64,000 bases of DNA, taken from NCBI GenBank assembly GCA_016183005.1, contig JACPFN010000006.1:33059-97058 (forward strand). Reading direction: 5' to 3'. The DNA is from Candidatus Babelota bacterium. GTDB lineage: Bacteria; Babelota; Babeliae; Babelales; Chromulinivoraceae. Each line of letters opens with the position of its first letter. The first letter of the stretch is position 1. The notes below the pieces were generated by a model, which had not been told where the DNA came from, made no database searches, and saw nothing but the letters and a program-made list of their open reading frames with translations. Position numbers and translations under genes: made by a program. Of the stretch, positions 1-9,734 are shown one piece after another.

Positions 1-387
1 GCTACTAAAAAAGGTGTAACTATTAAAACTTTTGATATCATCTATCAATTGCTTGACGATGCAAAAGCGGCACTTCTTGCTAGTCGTATTAAGCGCACTG
101 AAGAAAAAGATCTTGGCGTTGGACGAGTAAAAGCCATTTTTAAAATTAAGTCTGTCGGAATTATTGCTGGAGCAGGAATAGAATCTGGTATGTTTCAACA
201 GGGCGGCAAAGTTAAAATTATTCGCAATGGACAAATTGTTGGTCGAGGGGTTATACGAACTCTACAGAAAGATAAAAACAAAGTTTCCTCTGTGTCAGAA
301 GGAAGTGATTGTGCTTTTGCTGTAGATGGATTTACTGATTGGCAACAGGGTGATATTGTCTATCACTATACAGAGATAGTAGTTTAA
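1..387 (+). CDS. infB: Translation initiation factor IF-2, C-terminal part (truncated by window edge)
   Basis: The reading frame is open from base 1, so only the last 128 residues are seen and the real start lies outside the window. IF-2 is the GTPase that places initiator tRNA on the 30S subunit and promotes subunit joining. The visible part matches the end of domain III and the whole C-terminal beta-barrel (C2) that binds fMet-tRNA. Landmarks are FDIIYQLLDDAKAAL, VGRVKAIFKIKSVGIIAGAG, a G-K-V-K-I-I-R-N-G turn, and the late motif FTDWQQGDIVYHY, which parallels the usual F-x-D-x-x-x-G-D-x-I-E end of IF-2. The GTPase domain is not in the window. A strong terminator follows 36 bases later, so this is the end of its transcript. 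The family assignment is secure. Confidence 0.93.
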   Translation, partial: ATKKGVTIKTFDIIYQLLDDAKAALLASRIKRTEEKDLGVGRVKAIFKIKSVGIIAGAGIESGMFQQGGKVKIIRNGQIVGRGVIRTLQKDKNKVSSVSEGSDCAFAVDGFTDWQQGDIVYHYTEIVV

Positions 388-422
388 TTGTTGCAATTTT
401 TTATTCTTGTTGCATTTTTATT

Positions 423-455
423 AAAAAGGCCCTTTTTATAGGGCCTTTTTTTGTT
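423..455 (+). terminator. Rho-independent terminator after infB
   Basis: A perfect 10-bp stem (AAAAAGGCCC at 423-432 against GGGCCTTTTT at 441-450) with an 8-base loop runs into a T tract. It sits 36 bases past the infB stop. The next gene is on the opposite strand and ends at 625. Confidence 0.9.
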
Positions 456-569
456 GTTAGTTTTTAATAAGCATTATTATTTTTGATTATGATAAAAATA
501 TTCGCAATACTATAAACATCTCCTTCCTTGTTTTAATTGTAAGGTAGTATGGTTGGAGAACTGCTTATT

Positions 570-623
570 TTCGATGGTGAATATTTTGCTTGATTGGTTA
601 GGGGGCATTAATTCATCATCGAA
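570..623 (-). repeat. Imperfect inverted repeat beyond the nfo stop
   Basis: TTCGATGGTGAAT (570-582) and ATTCATCATCGAA (611-623) form a 13-bp stem with one G.T wobble and a 28-base loop, immediately downstream of nfo on the minus strand. It has no clear T tract, so it may be a 3'-end stabiliser, a weak terminator or a small RNA. The rest of the 388-624 gap shows nothing else recognisable. Confidence 0.4.
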
Positions 624-624
624 T

Positions 625-1488
625 TTATTTTTTTATATAGCTTTTTAATGTGTCTAAGTTTTTTTGATCTTGTTTTGGATTTTGACTTGAATTAGGCGTT
701 TCAAGAATTTTTGCGATTTTTGCAAATTTCTTATCATTCATTATTAATTTAAATGCTAAGGGCAGTATCTTTCCTTTTGCGATATGTTCATGTCGATCGA
801 TATGACAACCAAGTTCTTTTTTTGAATCATTCATATGAATAACTTTAATTCTTTTTATGCCTATTATTTCATCAAAATTTTTCCAGAGAGCTTGATAAGA
901 TATTTCTGTATCAAATTTATAACCAGCAGCAAAAATATGACAAGTGTCTACGCAGATGCCAATATGTTTTTTATTTTTAATGAGCCCTATTATTTTTGCT
1001 AAATCTTCAAATTTTTTACCAATAGTTGAGCCTTGTCCTGCCATGGTTTCTAGAAGTATCATGGTACGCTTGGGATTACTTAATGAAATAACTTTATTTA
1101 AATTATCGGCAATTAACGTGCAAGCATCAGAAGTTGCTTCCAAAGAATTTGATCCTGGATGTAAAACGAGATAGGGAATTTCGAGTTTTTCGCATCGATC
1201 TATTTCATCAACAAGGGCCTTGATTGATTTTTCTTGCACATCCTTTTTTGATGAAGCGAGATTTATTAAGTAAGAGGCATGTGCAATTATAGTTTTAATA
1301 TTGAGCTCTCGTTTAATTGATAAAAATTTCTTTATATCATCGTCAGTTATTTTTTTTGCAGCCCATTGGCGATTGCTTTTGGTAAATATTTGTACGCATG
1401 TTGCACCAATGCTATGAGCACGAACAAGAGCTTGCCAGAAACCACCAGCAATAGAAAGATGTGATCCTATTAATATGTCTTTTTTCAT
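625..1488 (-). CDS. nfo: Endonuclease IV (AP endonuclease)
   Basis: This 287-aa protein is the size of E. coli Nfo and cleaves the DNA backbone 5' of abasic sites in base-excision repair. All nine ligands of the three-zinc active site can be placed at nearly the E. coli numbers: H70, H110 (in HPGSN), E147 (LLETMAGQG), D181 and H184 (CVDTCHIFAAGY), H218 (HMNDSK), D231 and H233 (HIDRHEH), and E263 (ILETP). The start IGSHLSIAGG also matches the family. The start codon has an AAGG ribosome site 5 bases upstream. The gene stands alone on the minus strand between infB and an outer-membrane protein gene. The last residues are lysine-rich but nothing is missing, so it should be active. Confidence 0.97.
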   Translation of the reverse strand: MKKDILIGSHLSIAGGFWQALVRAHSIGATCVQIFTKSNRQWAAKKITDDDIKKFLSIKRELNIKTIIAHASYLINLASSKKDVQEKSIKALVDEIDRCEKLEIPYLVLHPGSNSLEATSDACTLIADNLNKVISLSNPKRTMILLETMAGQGSTIGKKFEDLAKIIGLIKNKKHIGICVDTCHIFAAGYKFDTEISYQALWKNFDEIIGIKRIKVIHMNDSKKELGCHIDRHEHIAKGKILPLAFKLIMNDKKFAKIAKILETPNSSQNPKQDQKNLDTLKSYIKK

Positions 1489-1590
1489 ATAGACCTTATG
1501 ATTTTTATCAATTTTTAAAAAATATTCATTTAGCTATTTTACTCTTAAAGAAGTTATAAGGAATAGTTTTTTTATAATGATTTTCATATG

Positions 1591-1630
1591 TGTCAAATTC
1601 GTTGACAAGATGGGTCTTTTCGGCGATATT
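1591..1630 (+). promoter_or_regulatory. Sigma-70-like promoter with overlapping palindrome, upstream of the barrel gene at 1677
   Basis: TTGACA at 1602-1607, a 17-base spacer and GATATT at 1625-1630 make a good vegetative promoter 46 bases before the 1677 start. The -35 box is the right arm of TGTCAA-ATTCG-TTGACA (1591-1607), an uninterrupted 17-base dyad. A repressor bound there would cover the -35. The promoter reading is fairly firm; the operator role is a guess. Confidence 0.55.
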
Positions 1631-1676
1631 TAATATATAAATTCATTTTTTTACTAATTATCATGTTGGATATTTT

Positions 1677-3698
1677 ATGACATTATCTGTTACCCAAAAT
1701 AATAAGTTTTCATATAAAATTCTTTCATTCTTTATAGCCACATTATTGTTACACGGTGTTTTGTTGGCAGATGAAAAAAACAAACTCGAAGTAAAGCTGA
1801 ATCAGACTAAGTTGCAAGTAGAAGAAAAAAGCAATGTTGCAGTAGAACAAAAGGCTTCAGTTCAGGAAGAAATAATACAATTTAAATCTGAAAACTTAAC
1901 GCTTGATATGGGTGGAAGATGTGTGCAAGAGGCATTTTTTAGTCATAACATGGCAACATTAAATCAAACAAATTGGGCAGATAGTGCATTTTACTTGAGA
2001 ACAACCGCTGATTATTTTTTCTCTATGGCTTATGGGGAATATAAGAATCCACGAATTATGTTTTATGATGCCATTCGTTTTAGGTTTAAATGGGGCGGGT
2101 CAACAGAGACTAAGAACGAAAATAGTTCAGTTAAGATAGCTGATGTAGAGCAATCAGTAAAAGGTACACCTGTAAACAAGCATGTTCTTTGGATGCGTGA
2201 AGGTTGGCTTAAGATTAAACTTGGTGAGTCAGATTTGAATCATTATATTCAGTTGGGATTAGTTCCTTATCAAGTGGGTCGTGGTATTTCTCTTGGTGCA
2301 GCATATGAAGCGCAGGGATTCTTGGGCTTTGTTCCTGGTTGGTCTATTGATCAATATGCGCCAGGAGCAGTTTTAAGTTTTAATCCAATTAAAAATCGTT
2401 TAATTGTTGATGGATATATTGCATTAACAGAGAATAAGCAGACTGGCGTAGATAGTAACTTAGAAAAAATTAGAGCGAATGAAATTAATGGTAATCCTAA
2501 CAGGGGGCTTGGGCGTCAATCATTTATTGCAGCTTTACGTGCAGATGTTTTAGTTTTTGAAAAAGATAAAAAGAAAATTAATGTTGAGCCATATTTTGTT
2601 ATACAACATGCACCGGATCAAGATTTAGAATTTACCAATGATATTAATTCTGATTTAGGAACAGCGGGTTTAGCGGTAGAAGGTATCTATAATCGTTTTA
2701 GTTGGGGCTTTGATGCAGCAGCTAATTTTGGAGAGTTTGATATTCTAGCCTGGGATCGTAACGAAATTAAAATAGTAAAAGATTCTGTTCAGGCTAACTT
2801 GATAGAGCAATATACAAAGATATATATTGATGATCCAAGCATTGTTGATAAGCCGTCTTTGGCATCAGTTACTAAGGCTATATCAGATGTGGTTAAGTCT
2901 TCACCCAAGGATACTAATTTAAATGGTAAAAAAATCGGAGAAGTTTCAACAGGAGAAAATGGTGATACTGTAGGTATTTATAATAGTTTTGATCGCTTTC
3001 GTCCTGAGCAAAGAAAAACATTAAGAGGATATTTTGCGGTAGCAGATTGCTCTTATGATATTATACCAAAGGATTTGGTCGCTTCATTTGGCGTTGGTTA
3101 TGCATCTGGTGACATAGATCAACAAAAGGATGTTAATAAGGTAAGTTCTGATTGTTTGATGAATGAAAGATTTAAAGGATTCTTACCATTACAATCAGTA
3201 TATCAAGGTAAGCGCTTGCGTCATTTGGTTATTTTTAATTCAGGAGTACCCCGTTTTGTGGTTAAGAATCCAAATTCTGAAGTAGCGCGACAAAATGTGA
3301 CCGGCGTAATACAAAGTCAAGCGATTAACGAAATGACCAATATTGCATTTATTGGTAGTCGTATTGATTGGAAACCATCTATATTGAAAAAATATAAATT
3401 TAATGTAGCACTTAATATTATTCCATATTGGCAACCAGCTGTACCTTATTATTTGGCAACAGTTTCCGATTCTGATAAAAAAGAACTTCGTCCGGCTTCA
3501 CATTTCTTAGGAACCGAACTTACGCCTGAGTTAAGCGCAGTTTTTTATGATAAATTGAAATTTTATACATATTTTGGAGTTTTAATTCCTGGTCAATTGT
3601 ATAAAGATATGTGTGGTACTCCTATTGGAAAAGAAAAACTTCCTTCTGGTAGTGATATTGCATATGTTGGAAACGTTGGTCTTACTTATCTCTTCTAA
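1677..3698 (+). CDS. Large outer-membrane beta-barrel protein, porin-like
   Basis: This is a 673-aa exported protein. Residues 1-31 look like a signal peptide: a basic start, then the core ILSFFIATLLLHGVLL, with cleavage after L-A. A charged, K/E-rich stretch follows (about 33-70). From about residue 75 the chain is rich in alternating polar and hydrophobic segments with many Y, W, F and G residues, typical of transmembrane strands. It ends in VGNVGLTYLF, with the terminal phenylalanine that the BAM machinery recognises. The architecture resembles large porins of the alginate-export or carbohydrate-porin type, but I cannot name a family. Its substrate is unknown. It has its own promoter at 1602-1630, and aspS follows only 18 bases after its stop, so aspS may be read through from it. 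Confidence 0.75.
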   Translation: MTLSVTQNNKFSYKILSFFIATLLLHGVLLADEKNKLEVKLNQTKLQVEEKSNVAVEQKASVQEEIIQFKSENLTLDMGGRCVQEAFFSHNMATLNQTNWADSAFYLRTTADYFFSMAYGEYKNPRIMFYDAIRFRFKWGGSTETKNENSSVKIADVEQSVKGTPVNKHVLWMREGWLKIKLGESDLNHYIQLGLVPYQVGRGISLGAAYEAQGFLGFVPGWSIDQYAPGAVLSFNPIKNRLIVDGYIALTENKQTGVDSNLEKIRANEINGNPNRGLGRQSFIAALRADVLVFEKDKKKINVEPYFVIQHAPDQDLEFTNDINSDLGTAGLAVEGIYNRFSWGFDAAANFGEFDILAWDRNEIKIVKDSVQANLIEQYTKIYIDDPSIVDKPSLASVTKAISDVVKSSPKDTNLNGKKIGEVSTGENGDTVGIYNSFDRFRPEQRKTLRGYFAVADCSYDIIPKDLVASFGVGYASGDIDQQKDVNKVSSDCLMNERFKGFLPLQSVYQGKRLRHLVIFNSGVPRFVVKNPNSEVARQNVTGVIQSQAINEMTNIAFIGSRIDWKPSILKKYKFNVALNIIPYWQPAVPYYLATVSDSDKKELRPASHFLGTELTPELSAVFYDKLKFYTYFGVLIPGQLYKDMCGTPIGKEKLPSGSDIAYVGNVGLTYLF

Positions 3699-3716
3699 TT
3701 ATTGATGGAAGTTAAT

Positions 3717-5489
3717 ATGAAACAAAGAACAACTTATTGTGGTCTTGTTAGCGAGCAATATAAAAATCAGGTTGTAACACTTTTTGGATGGGTCCATCGT
3801 CGTCGTGATCACGGAGGACTTATTTTTGTCGATCTGCGAGATCGCGAAGGTGTAATGCAGGTTGTTTTTAGTTCTGATTTTAACAAGATTGCACATGAAC
3901 TTGCACATACATTGCGCAGTGAATATGTTATTGCTGTAACGGGTAGGGTGGTTGAGCGTGCTTCAAATTTAGTCAATAAAAATCTTGCAACTGGAATGTA
4001 CGAACTTCAGGTTGAAGAGCTTGAAATTATTAATAAAGCAATAGCATTGCCCTTTACGCTTGATGAAGCACAAGGTGTTGAAGAAGAGATTCGATTAACG
4101 TATCGTTATTTAGATTTACGTCGCACAGAGATGTACCGTAATTTAAAACTGCGAAGCGATGTTACCTTTTATATGCGTGAGTTTTTTAAACAGGAAGGAT
4201 TTTTAGAAGTTGAAACCCCTATTTTAACTAAAAATACCCCAGAAGGTGCGCGTGAATTTTTAGTACCATCACGAATTCATGAACGTAGTTTTTACGCATT
4301 GCCTCAGTCTCCTCAAATGTATAAACAGCTTTTAATGGCATCTGGTATTGATCGTTATGTTCAGATTGCCCGTTGTTTTAGAGATGAGGATTTACGAGCT
4401 GATCGCCAACCAGAGTTTACACAAATTGATCTTGAAATTTCTTATGCAACAGAAGAAACGGTAATGCAAATAGTTGAGCGTTTACTGCACATAGTGTTTA
4501 AAAAAGCAATGAATTTAGATATTCCACAAAAGTTTGAAAGAATTACTTTTGATGAGGCTTTTGCGTTATATGGTTGTGACAAACCTGATTTACGTTATGG
4601 GCTTAAAATTCAAGATGTAAGTAAATTATTTGAAAAAACAGAATTAAAATTTTTACAGACAGCTCTTTTGCAAGGTGGAAAAGTTGGAGCCTTGCATGTT
4701 AATCAAAAACAGTTTACAAGATCAGAGCTTGAGGGCTGGGTAAATAAAGCCTTGAATATGGGAGCAACGGGTCTTTTGTGGATTCGTTTTAATGAAACTG
4801 GTGAAGTTGAATCTCCTGTTGCAAAATTTTTGCCAACAGGGTTTTTACAGCAAATACAAAGCATTATTCCAACGATTAAGGCTGGCGATACATTATTTTT
4901 GATAGCAGGAAAATATTTAGAAAGCTGGACGCTTCTTGGAAGACTTCGTTGCGCACTTGCAGCAGAATTGGATTTAATTAATGATGACGAATATCGTTTT
5001 TGTTGGGTAACGGATTTTCCATTGTTTGAATTTGACGAAGGTGAAAAACGTTGGAATGCCGTGCATCATCCATTTACAAGTCCACAATCAGGATGGCAGG
5101 ATAAACAACTTGGTAATATTAAAGCGCGTGCTTATGATGTAGTTCTTAATGGATATGAACTTGGTGGTGGGTCTATACGAATTCATAATATTGAATTTCA
5201 AAAACAGATGTTTGCATTTTTAGGCCTCGATGAAAGCAAGATGCAGGAAAAGTTTGGAGCACTTCTAACAGCGCTTGAAATGGGTTGTCCTTCTCATGGT
5301 GGTCTTGCGTTAGGTCTTGACCGTATTATTATGCTTATGACTAAATCAAAATCTATCAGAGATGTTATAGCTTTTCCTAAAACACAAAAAGGTTATGATG
5401 CAATGATGAAAGCACCGGGTGAAGTAGAAGAGAAAGACCTTACGTTGTATGGTTTAAAATATTTGCCTCAAAAAGATAACAAAAAATAA
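3717..5489 (+). CDS. aspS: Aspartyl-tRNA synthetase
   Basis: This class II synthetase charges tRNA-Asp (or both tRNA-Asp and tRNA-Asn if non-discriminating). I use the ATG at 3717 because GGAAG lies 5 bases upstream and the protein then begins MKQRTTYCG, as the family does. A TTG at 3702 and an ATG at 3705 are also in frame. The 590 residues match bacterial AspRS. They contain the N-terminal OB fold ([11 protein letters not shown]), motif 1 ([19 protein letters not shown]), motif 2 ([18 protein letters not shown]) and motif 3 ([13 protein letters not shown]), plus the bacterial GAD insertion near residues 290-420. A gatB gene lies at 55.8 kb, so indirect tRNA-Asn or tRNA-Gln charging through the amidotransferase is plausible here. 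Confidence 0.97.
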   Translation: MKQRTTYCGLVSEQYKNQVVTLFGWVHRRRDHGGLIFVDLRDREGVMQVVFSSDFNKIAHELAHTLRSEYVIAVTGRVVERASNLVNKNLATGMYELQVEELEIINKAIALPFTLDEAQGVEEEIRLTYRYLDLRRTEMYRNLKLRSDVTFYMREFFKQEGFLEVETPILTKNTPEGAREFLVPSRIHERSFYALPQSPQMYKQLLMASGIDRYVQIARCFRDEDLRADRQPEFTQIDLEISYATEETVMQIVERLLHIVFKKAMNLDIPQKFERITFDEAFALYGCDKPDLRYGLKIQDVSKLFEKTELKFLQTALLQGGKVGALHVNQKQFTRSELEGWVNKALNMGATGLLWIRFNETGEVESPVAKFLPTGFLQQIQSIIPTIKAGDTLFLIAGKYLESWTLLGRLRCALAAELDLINDDEYRFCWVTDFPLFEFDEGEKRWNAVHHPFTSPQSGWQDKQLGNIKARAYDVVLNGYELGGGSIRIHNIEFQKQMFAFLGLDESKMQEKFGALLTALEMGCPSHGGLALGLDRIIMLMTKSKSIRDVIAFPKTQKGYDAMMKAPGEVEEKDLTLYGLKYLPQKDNKK

Positions 5490-5537
5490 ACTATAAGAAA
5501 GTTACAAATGTTTAGAGAGATAATTTCTATTTAAATA

Positions 5538-5570
5538 AAAAAAGCAACATCAATTGATGTTGCTTTTTTA
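5538..5570 (+). terminator. Rho-independent terminator after aspS
   Basis: The bases around AAAGCAACATCAA and TTGATGTTGCTTT form a near-continuous perfect palindrome flanked by A and T runs, about 50 bases past aspS. It could work in both directions, but both neighbours are on the plus strand. Confidence 0.85.
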
Positions 5571-5619
5571 TTATGCTAAAAAAAATAAAAAAGGTATTGA
5601 ATAGCATGAAAGCCGTGAT

Positions 5620-7008
5620 ATGAATTTTGAAAAAATAATAGTTATAAATCCTGGTGATAATTATAAAATTATCGCTGAAATTGAGGCTTCAACATCTCAG
5701 GAAATTGATCAAAAAATTATGCTTGCGCACCAAGTTTTTAAAATTTGGTCACAATATTCTGTTCATGAACGTATTAAAATTTTAGAGAAATTATTTAAAG
5801 CATTTGATATTCAAAGGCATGAAATTGCAAAATTAATTGCAATAGAGATGGGAATGCCTATTTCTGTTTGTAGCGAGATTGATATACGAGTAGGGCTTAA
5901 TTATTTTCAGGGTTATTTAGATAACGCTGAAGTTTGGTTGAAGCAAGAAATAGTCTTTGAAAATGCAACAGAACGACATACTGTTTTTTTTGAAGGCCTT
6001 GGTGTTGTTGCTGCAAGTATTCCTTGGAATTTTCCATTTACAAATTTTATTTGGGCCGTTATTCCAAATTTATTAGTTGGAAATACTATTGTTTTGAAAC
6101 ATTCGGAAAACTGTGTCTTAACAACAAAGTTACTAGAAAAGATTTTTCTTGCATCACATATACTTGAAGGGGTCTGTAATTTTGTGTATGGCAAGGGACA
6201 TGATGTGGGTGATTATTTAATTAACAGTAATGTAGATATGATTTGGTTTACTGGCAGTACTCAGACGGGGCATCATGTGTATCAAGTAGCAGCAAGCAAA
6301 GCTATTCCTGTTATCTTAGAGTTAGGTGGCTCGGCTCCTGGTATTATATTTGAAGATGTTGATATTGATAAGGTTATTGATCTTATTTATGTATACCGTT
6401 TTGCCAATAGTGGACAAAGTTGTGATGCTTTAAAGCGCTTGATTGTTCACGAATCTATCTTTGATAAGATTGTAGACAAGCTTCAATGGTTATTAAGCAC
6501 AAAAAAAGTTGGAAGTCCTTTAGATATTACAACAGATCTTGGCCCAATTGTAAACAAAAAGCAGCTTGAAACAATCCAAGCACAGGTTGCTGATGCGATA
6601 TATAAAGGCGGAAAAATTATTTGTGGTGGTAAACAGCCAGAAGATCTAATGGGCTCATATTATGAGCCAACAATTATTACAAATATTTCTAAAAGCATGA
6701 AAATTTATACCGAAGAAGTATTTGGTCCAGTGCTTGCAGTTCTTTCATTTAAAACTCAGCAAGAAGCGATAGATTTAGCCAATGATACAATTTTTGGATT
6801 AGGAGGATATATTTTCAGCAGCGACAAAAAACGTGCTTTTAGTGTTGCGCAAAAATTAAAAACAGGAAATATAGGCATTAATAAGGCAAATTATGTGATA
6901 CCACAGGATGTTTTTGGAGGTTATAAAAAATCTGGAATTGGTCGTGAGCATGGAAAAATCGGCATAAGGAGTTTATGTCAAATGAAGTTGATAGCAGAGG
7001 AAAAATAA
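5620..7008 (+). CDS. NAD(P)-dependent aldehyde dehydrogenase family protein
   Basis: This 462-aa member of the ALDH superfamily is closest in layout to succinate-semialdehyde or lactaldehyde dehydrogenases. It should oxidise an aldehyde to an acid with NAD or NADP. The catalytic cysteine is C268 (ANSGQSCDA), the general base is E234 (LELGGSAP), and the oxyanion asparagine is N137 (PWNFPF). The cofactor-contact lysine is K160, and the Rossmann loop is FTGSTQTG. EEVFGPVLAV and the C-terminal FGGYKKSGIGREHG are also present. The true aldehyde cannot be told. The gene stands alone, after the aspS terminator and convergent with the next gene. The final residues are short but complete. Confidence 0.9.
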   Translation: MNFEKIIVINPGDNYKIIAEIEASTSQEIDQKIMLAHQVFKIWSQYSVHERIKILEKLFKAFDIQRHEIAKLIAIEMGMPISVCSEIDIRVGLNYFQGYLDNAEVWLKQEIVFENATERHTVFFEGLGVVAASIPWNFPFTNFIWAVIPNLLVGNTIVLKHSENCVLTTKLLEKIFLASHILEGVCNFVYGKGHDVGDYLINSNVDMIWFTGSTQTGHHVYQVAASKAIPVILELGGSAPGIIFEDVDIDKVIDLIYVYRFANSGQSCDALKRLIVHESIFDKIVDKLQWLLSTKKVGSPLDITTDLGPIVNKKQLETIQAQVADAIYKGGKIICGGKQPEDLMGSYYEPTIITNISKSMKIYTEEVFGPVLAVLSFKTQQEAIDLANDTIFGLGGYIFSSDKKRAFSVAQKLKTGNIGINKANYVIPQDVFGGYKKSGIGREHGKIGIRSLCQMKLIAEEK

Positions 7009-7072
7009 ATTCTTTATGCCGATAAATTGTTTGAGTTAAGTAGATGATGTTATTGATCATGAGTTATTTTAC

Positions 7073-7624
7073 TTAGTGTGCGTGCTCTCTGAGACCAAGT
7101 ATATCTTTTGCTTTCTGCAATATTTGTTTGTAATCGGTTGGAGGGATTGTTTGTTCTGCTTCATTTATAGCAGCAAATAGGCGTTGATTGTTAACATTTA
7201 CATCGTTTCTATTTTTATTGAGGTCAGACCTTTTTCTTTTTTGAGCATCGAGTTCTTTGGAGAGACTATCTTCTTCTTGAAATAAAGCGGTAAGTGTCAG
7301 AAGAAAACATGCTGGGACAGTGCTTTTTAAATATTGAATAAAGGCTGTTCTATCGTTGTGAACAGACCCAGGAAGTGCATTTATAGCATCTCGCACGAAA
7401 AAATTTCTCTGTTGTGCCAAAGATGCTTGTTCAGATAATTTAGGTTTTACTTGTTCTGATGTCGCCTTTGTGTTTCTGTCTAACCCTATATTAAGCATAT
7501 TAATTCTATTTATAAGATAAGAAGCCTCCTTTGCGAATTGTTGTGGATTACTATTTGTATCACTAGCGGTATTACATACAGGATAAAAAAAGGTAATAAT
7601 GAAAATAAAAAATATGTGTAACAT
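7073..7624 (-). CDS. Small exported protein, paralogue of the gene at 7677
   Basis: I do not recognise a family in these 183 residues. The start is a signal peptide (MLHIFFIFIITFFYPVCNTAS) that is nearly the same as that of its upstream neighbour. The mature part is predicted helical, rich in K, E, N and Q, with a heptad-like stretch near residues 125-170, so a coiled-coil periplasmic or secreted protein is likely. An AGGA ribosome site lies just before the ATG. The gene follows the 7677-8294 gene by 52 bases on the same strand and is convergent with the aldehyde dehydrogenase gene. Confidence 0.6.
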   Translation of the reverse strand: MLHIFFIFIITFFYPVCNTASDTNSNPQQFAKEASYLINRINMLNIGLDRNTKATSEQVKPKLSEQASLAQQRNFFVRDAINALPGSVHNDRTAFIQYLKSTVPACFLLTLTALFQEEDSLSKELDAQKRKRSDLNKNRNDVNVNNQRLFAAINEAEQTIPPTDYKQILQKAKDILGLREHAH

Positions 7625-7676
7625 GTATATCCTAAAATTAAATAAATGATAAAAAAGCAGCTATAGATAAAGTTTT

Positions 7677-8294
7677 TTATTTAGTTTTTGCAGTAGCTAA
7701 TGCAATAGCTAAAGCTTCTTCTTGATCTATAGCTGCTTTTGCATTAACTATAGATCTTATTGTTTTTATCTGTTTCATTAGTTCGTCACCTTTTTCTTTT
7801 GCTGATGCGAGCATGGACTCTTCCTCTGCTATTCTTGCTTTTTCTGCTATTAGCCTTCTTCTTAAATTTTCAACTTTCTCGGATTGATCATTAAGTGCAA
7901 CCAATATCCAGCTTGGTATATCCTTATCAGCTTTTTCTGTGGTTGGAGCCTTGCAATTATCGTCGGTGGATTCTTCTGTTGGTTTTTTGCTGTCTAGAGC
8001 ATCTCTTAAAATTTCTATTAAAAAACGAGAATTCATGGATGTGCTATTAGCATTTGCAGTTGTTGTTTCAGTGTAGTGTTCAATTAATCTTTGAAAATCA
8101 TTCTGCTCCCTTTCCGTATTTTGCAGACTTTGACTTATGGCAGATAAGCATTTGAGTATATTCTTATTTGAGGATGGAAGAACTGATATATTTGTAGCAT
8201 TACTTGATGTGATACAGTTCGATGAGATTGAACTTGCGGTATTGTTTGAGTGATAAAATAACGTAATAATCATAACAAAGAATAGTCTCAACAT
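7677..8294 (-). CDS. Small exported coiled-coil protein, paralogue of the gene at 7073
   Basis: This is a 205-aa orphan. The signal peptide MLRLFFVMIITLFYHSNNTAS matches the neighbour 7073-7624 at M-L-x-x-F-F-x-x-I-I-T-x-F-Y and at N-T-A-S, which points to a tandem duplication followed by divergence of the mature part. Residues about 140-185 form an acidic/basic heptad stretch (EKVENLRRRLIAEKARI), a likely coiled coil. The tail is alanine-rich. GAGGA precedes the ATG. No function can be assigned; export to the periplasm or beyond is the only firm inference. Confidence 0.62.
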   Translation of the reverse strand: MLRLFFVMIITLFYHSNNTASSISSNCITSSNATNISVLPSSNKNILKCLSAISQSLQNTEREQNDFQRLIEHYTETTTANANSTSMNSRFLIEILRDALDSKKPTEESTDDNCKAPTTEKADKDIPSWILVALNDQSEKVENLRRRLIAEKARIAEEESMLASAKEKGDELMKQIKTIRSIVNAKAAIDQEEALAIALATAKTK

Positions 8295-8414
8295 TTTTTC
8301 CTCTTTGAAATATTTTTATAATTTAACTTATAAAAAATATTTTATATCATTTGTATTTTTTATAATAGCTTATATTTGAAATTAGTAGATTTTAAAAAAT
8401 ATAAATTTTTATGA

Positions 8415-9707
8415 TTAGAAACATCCTAGTGTTTGTTGCACCATGAAATTATTAAGAGCAAATGATAATTTTTTTCCGAGTAATTTTTGAGTAATTCCAT
8501 TTATAAAATATTTGCGATAGGGATCAAAATATTTATCTAGATCGCGTCTATTTTCAAGCAGGTGTTCTTGGCTGTAAGTGGCTAATGCAGTTGCAATAGA
8601 AAGTCCTGCAGATCCAGTTATATAGTAAATATGTGGATATTTTTTATCAGGTCCTGCTATAGGTCCTAAATCTTTTGATATTCCTATTTGCCCTGGCCAT
8701 TGGTATTCAAAATTGATTTTAATTTGTGGAAATGTCTTAGAAAAATAATTTGCAAGTTTTTTGTAGCCGCGTATATAGTTATGTTTTTCTTCTGTGCTGT
8801 AAATAGATATTAGATCACCGCCGCCAAGAATAATTCTATTGTCATGGGTAGGTCTAAAATAATTATAAATAAGGTGAGAGTCCCAAACCATATAAGACTT
8901 TTGTGGAAAAATCTTTTGAATTATTTGATCTGTTAATTGTTCTGAGATAATCACAAAATTTTGAATATGGTGTATTTTTTCGGGCAAAATATTAAATTTT
9001 GGTAGAAATTTATCGACGCATACTATTATAAAGTCAGCTGTTATTTTTGCATGAGGAGTAGTAAGAGTATGATTATCTATGGATAATACGGGGCTTTCTT
9101 CAAAAATATCAACATCTTGTGTTATTAAATATTTTTTAAGCTCTTGACAATAGGCATGAGTATTAATTCCAAAGCTATTATTATAGGTCATGCCACCATA
9201 ATAATCTTTGGTACCAATTATTGATTGAATCTGTTGGGCATCAAAAAAATCTGAACTATAACCAAGTTTTTGAATATGTTCATACTCTTTTAAAAGATTT
9301 TTCAAGGTACGATTACATGTTGCAACAAAAAGTCCTGGATCATTTTTATAATTACAAGAAAAACCATTGTTTGAAATATTGCTTCTAATTTTTTCGAGTC
9401 CATTATTGATAAAATTCCAAATATTTTTTGCAGCATTTATGTCTTTTTTGTGTGAAATATCTAAGAATGAAAGTTCTGCGTTGGGAGTTATAAAACCACC
9501 AGCTTTTCCTGTTGCACCAGAGCCGCAATAGTATTGTTCTAGAAGTGTAACTTTTTTCCCTTTGGCTGCAAATGCTTGTGCAGCAGAAAGACCAGCTATT
9601 CCACCACCTATGATAGCAACTTGAGTATTTATATCCTGTGTACACTTAGTAGCCTTGTGACAACAGATATTCCAATAATTTTGATCATTCGGTTGATATT
9701 GAAACAT
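8415..9707 (-). CDS. FAD-dependent amino-acid/amine oxidoreductase (DAO family)
   Basis: This 430-aa flavoprotein belongs to the D-amino-acid oxidase/glycine oxidase superfamily. The FAD-binding dinucleotide fold opens at residue ~27 with VAIIGGGIAGLSAA and continues to the acidic end of beta-2 in TLLEQ. It is followed by the GSGATGKAGGF loop seen in gamma-glutamylputrescine oxidase-like enzymes. Near the C-terminus the family's second FAD contact appears as YYITGSAGLSIATALA. It would oxidise an amine or amino acid with oxygen or a quinone; the substrate is unknown. It is the last gene of a probable minus-strand operon, 27 bases after the His-tailed protein gene, with a GGGAG ribosome site. 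Confidence 0.85.
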   Translation of the reverse strand: MFQYQPNDQNYWNICCHKATKCTQDINTQVAIIGGGIAGLSAAQAFAAKGKKVTLLEQYYCGSGATGKAGGFITPNAELSFLDISHKKDINAAKNIWNFINNGLEKIRSNISNNGFSCNYKNDPGLFVATCNRTLKNLLKEYEHIQKLGYSSDFFDAQQIQSIIGTKDYYGGMTYNNSFGINTHAYCQELKKYLITQDVDIFEESPVLSIDNHTLTTPHAKITADFIIVCVDKFLPKFNILPEKIHHIQNFVIISEQLTDQIIQKIFPQKSYMVWDSHLIYNYFRPTHDNRIILGGGDLISIYSTEEKHNYIRGYKKLANYFSKTFPQIKINFEYQWPGQIGISKDLGPIAGPDKKYPHIYYITGSAGLSIATALATYSQEHLLENRRDLDKYFDPYRKYFINGITQKLLGKKLSFALNNFMVQQTLGCF

Positions 9708-9734
9708 TTTGTGCTCCCTTTTAAATAACTAAAA

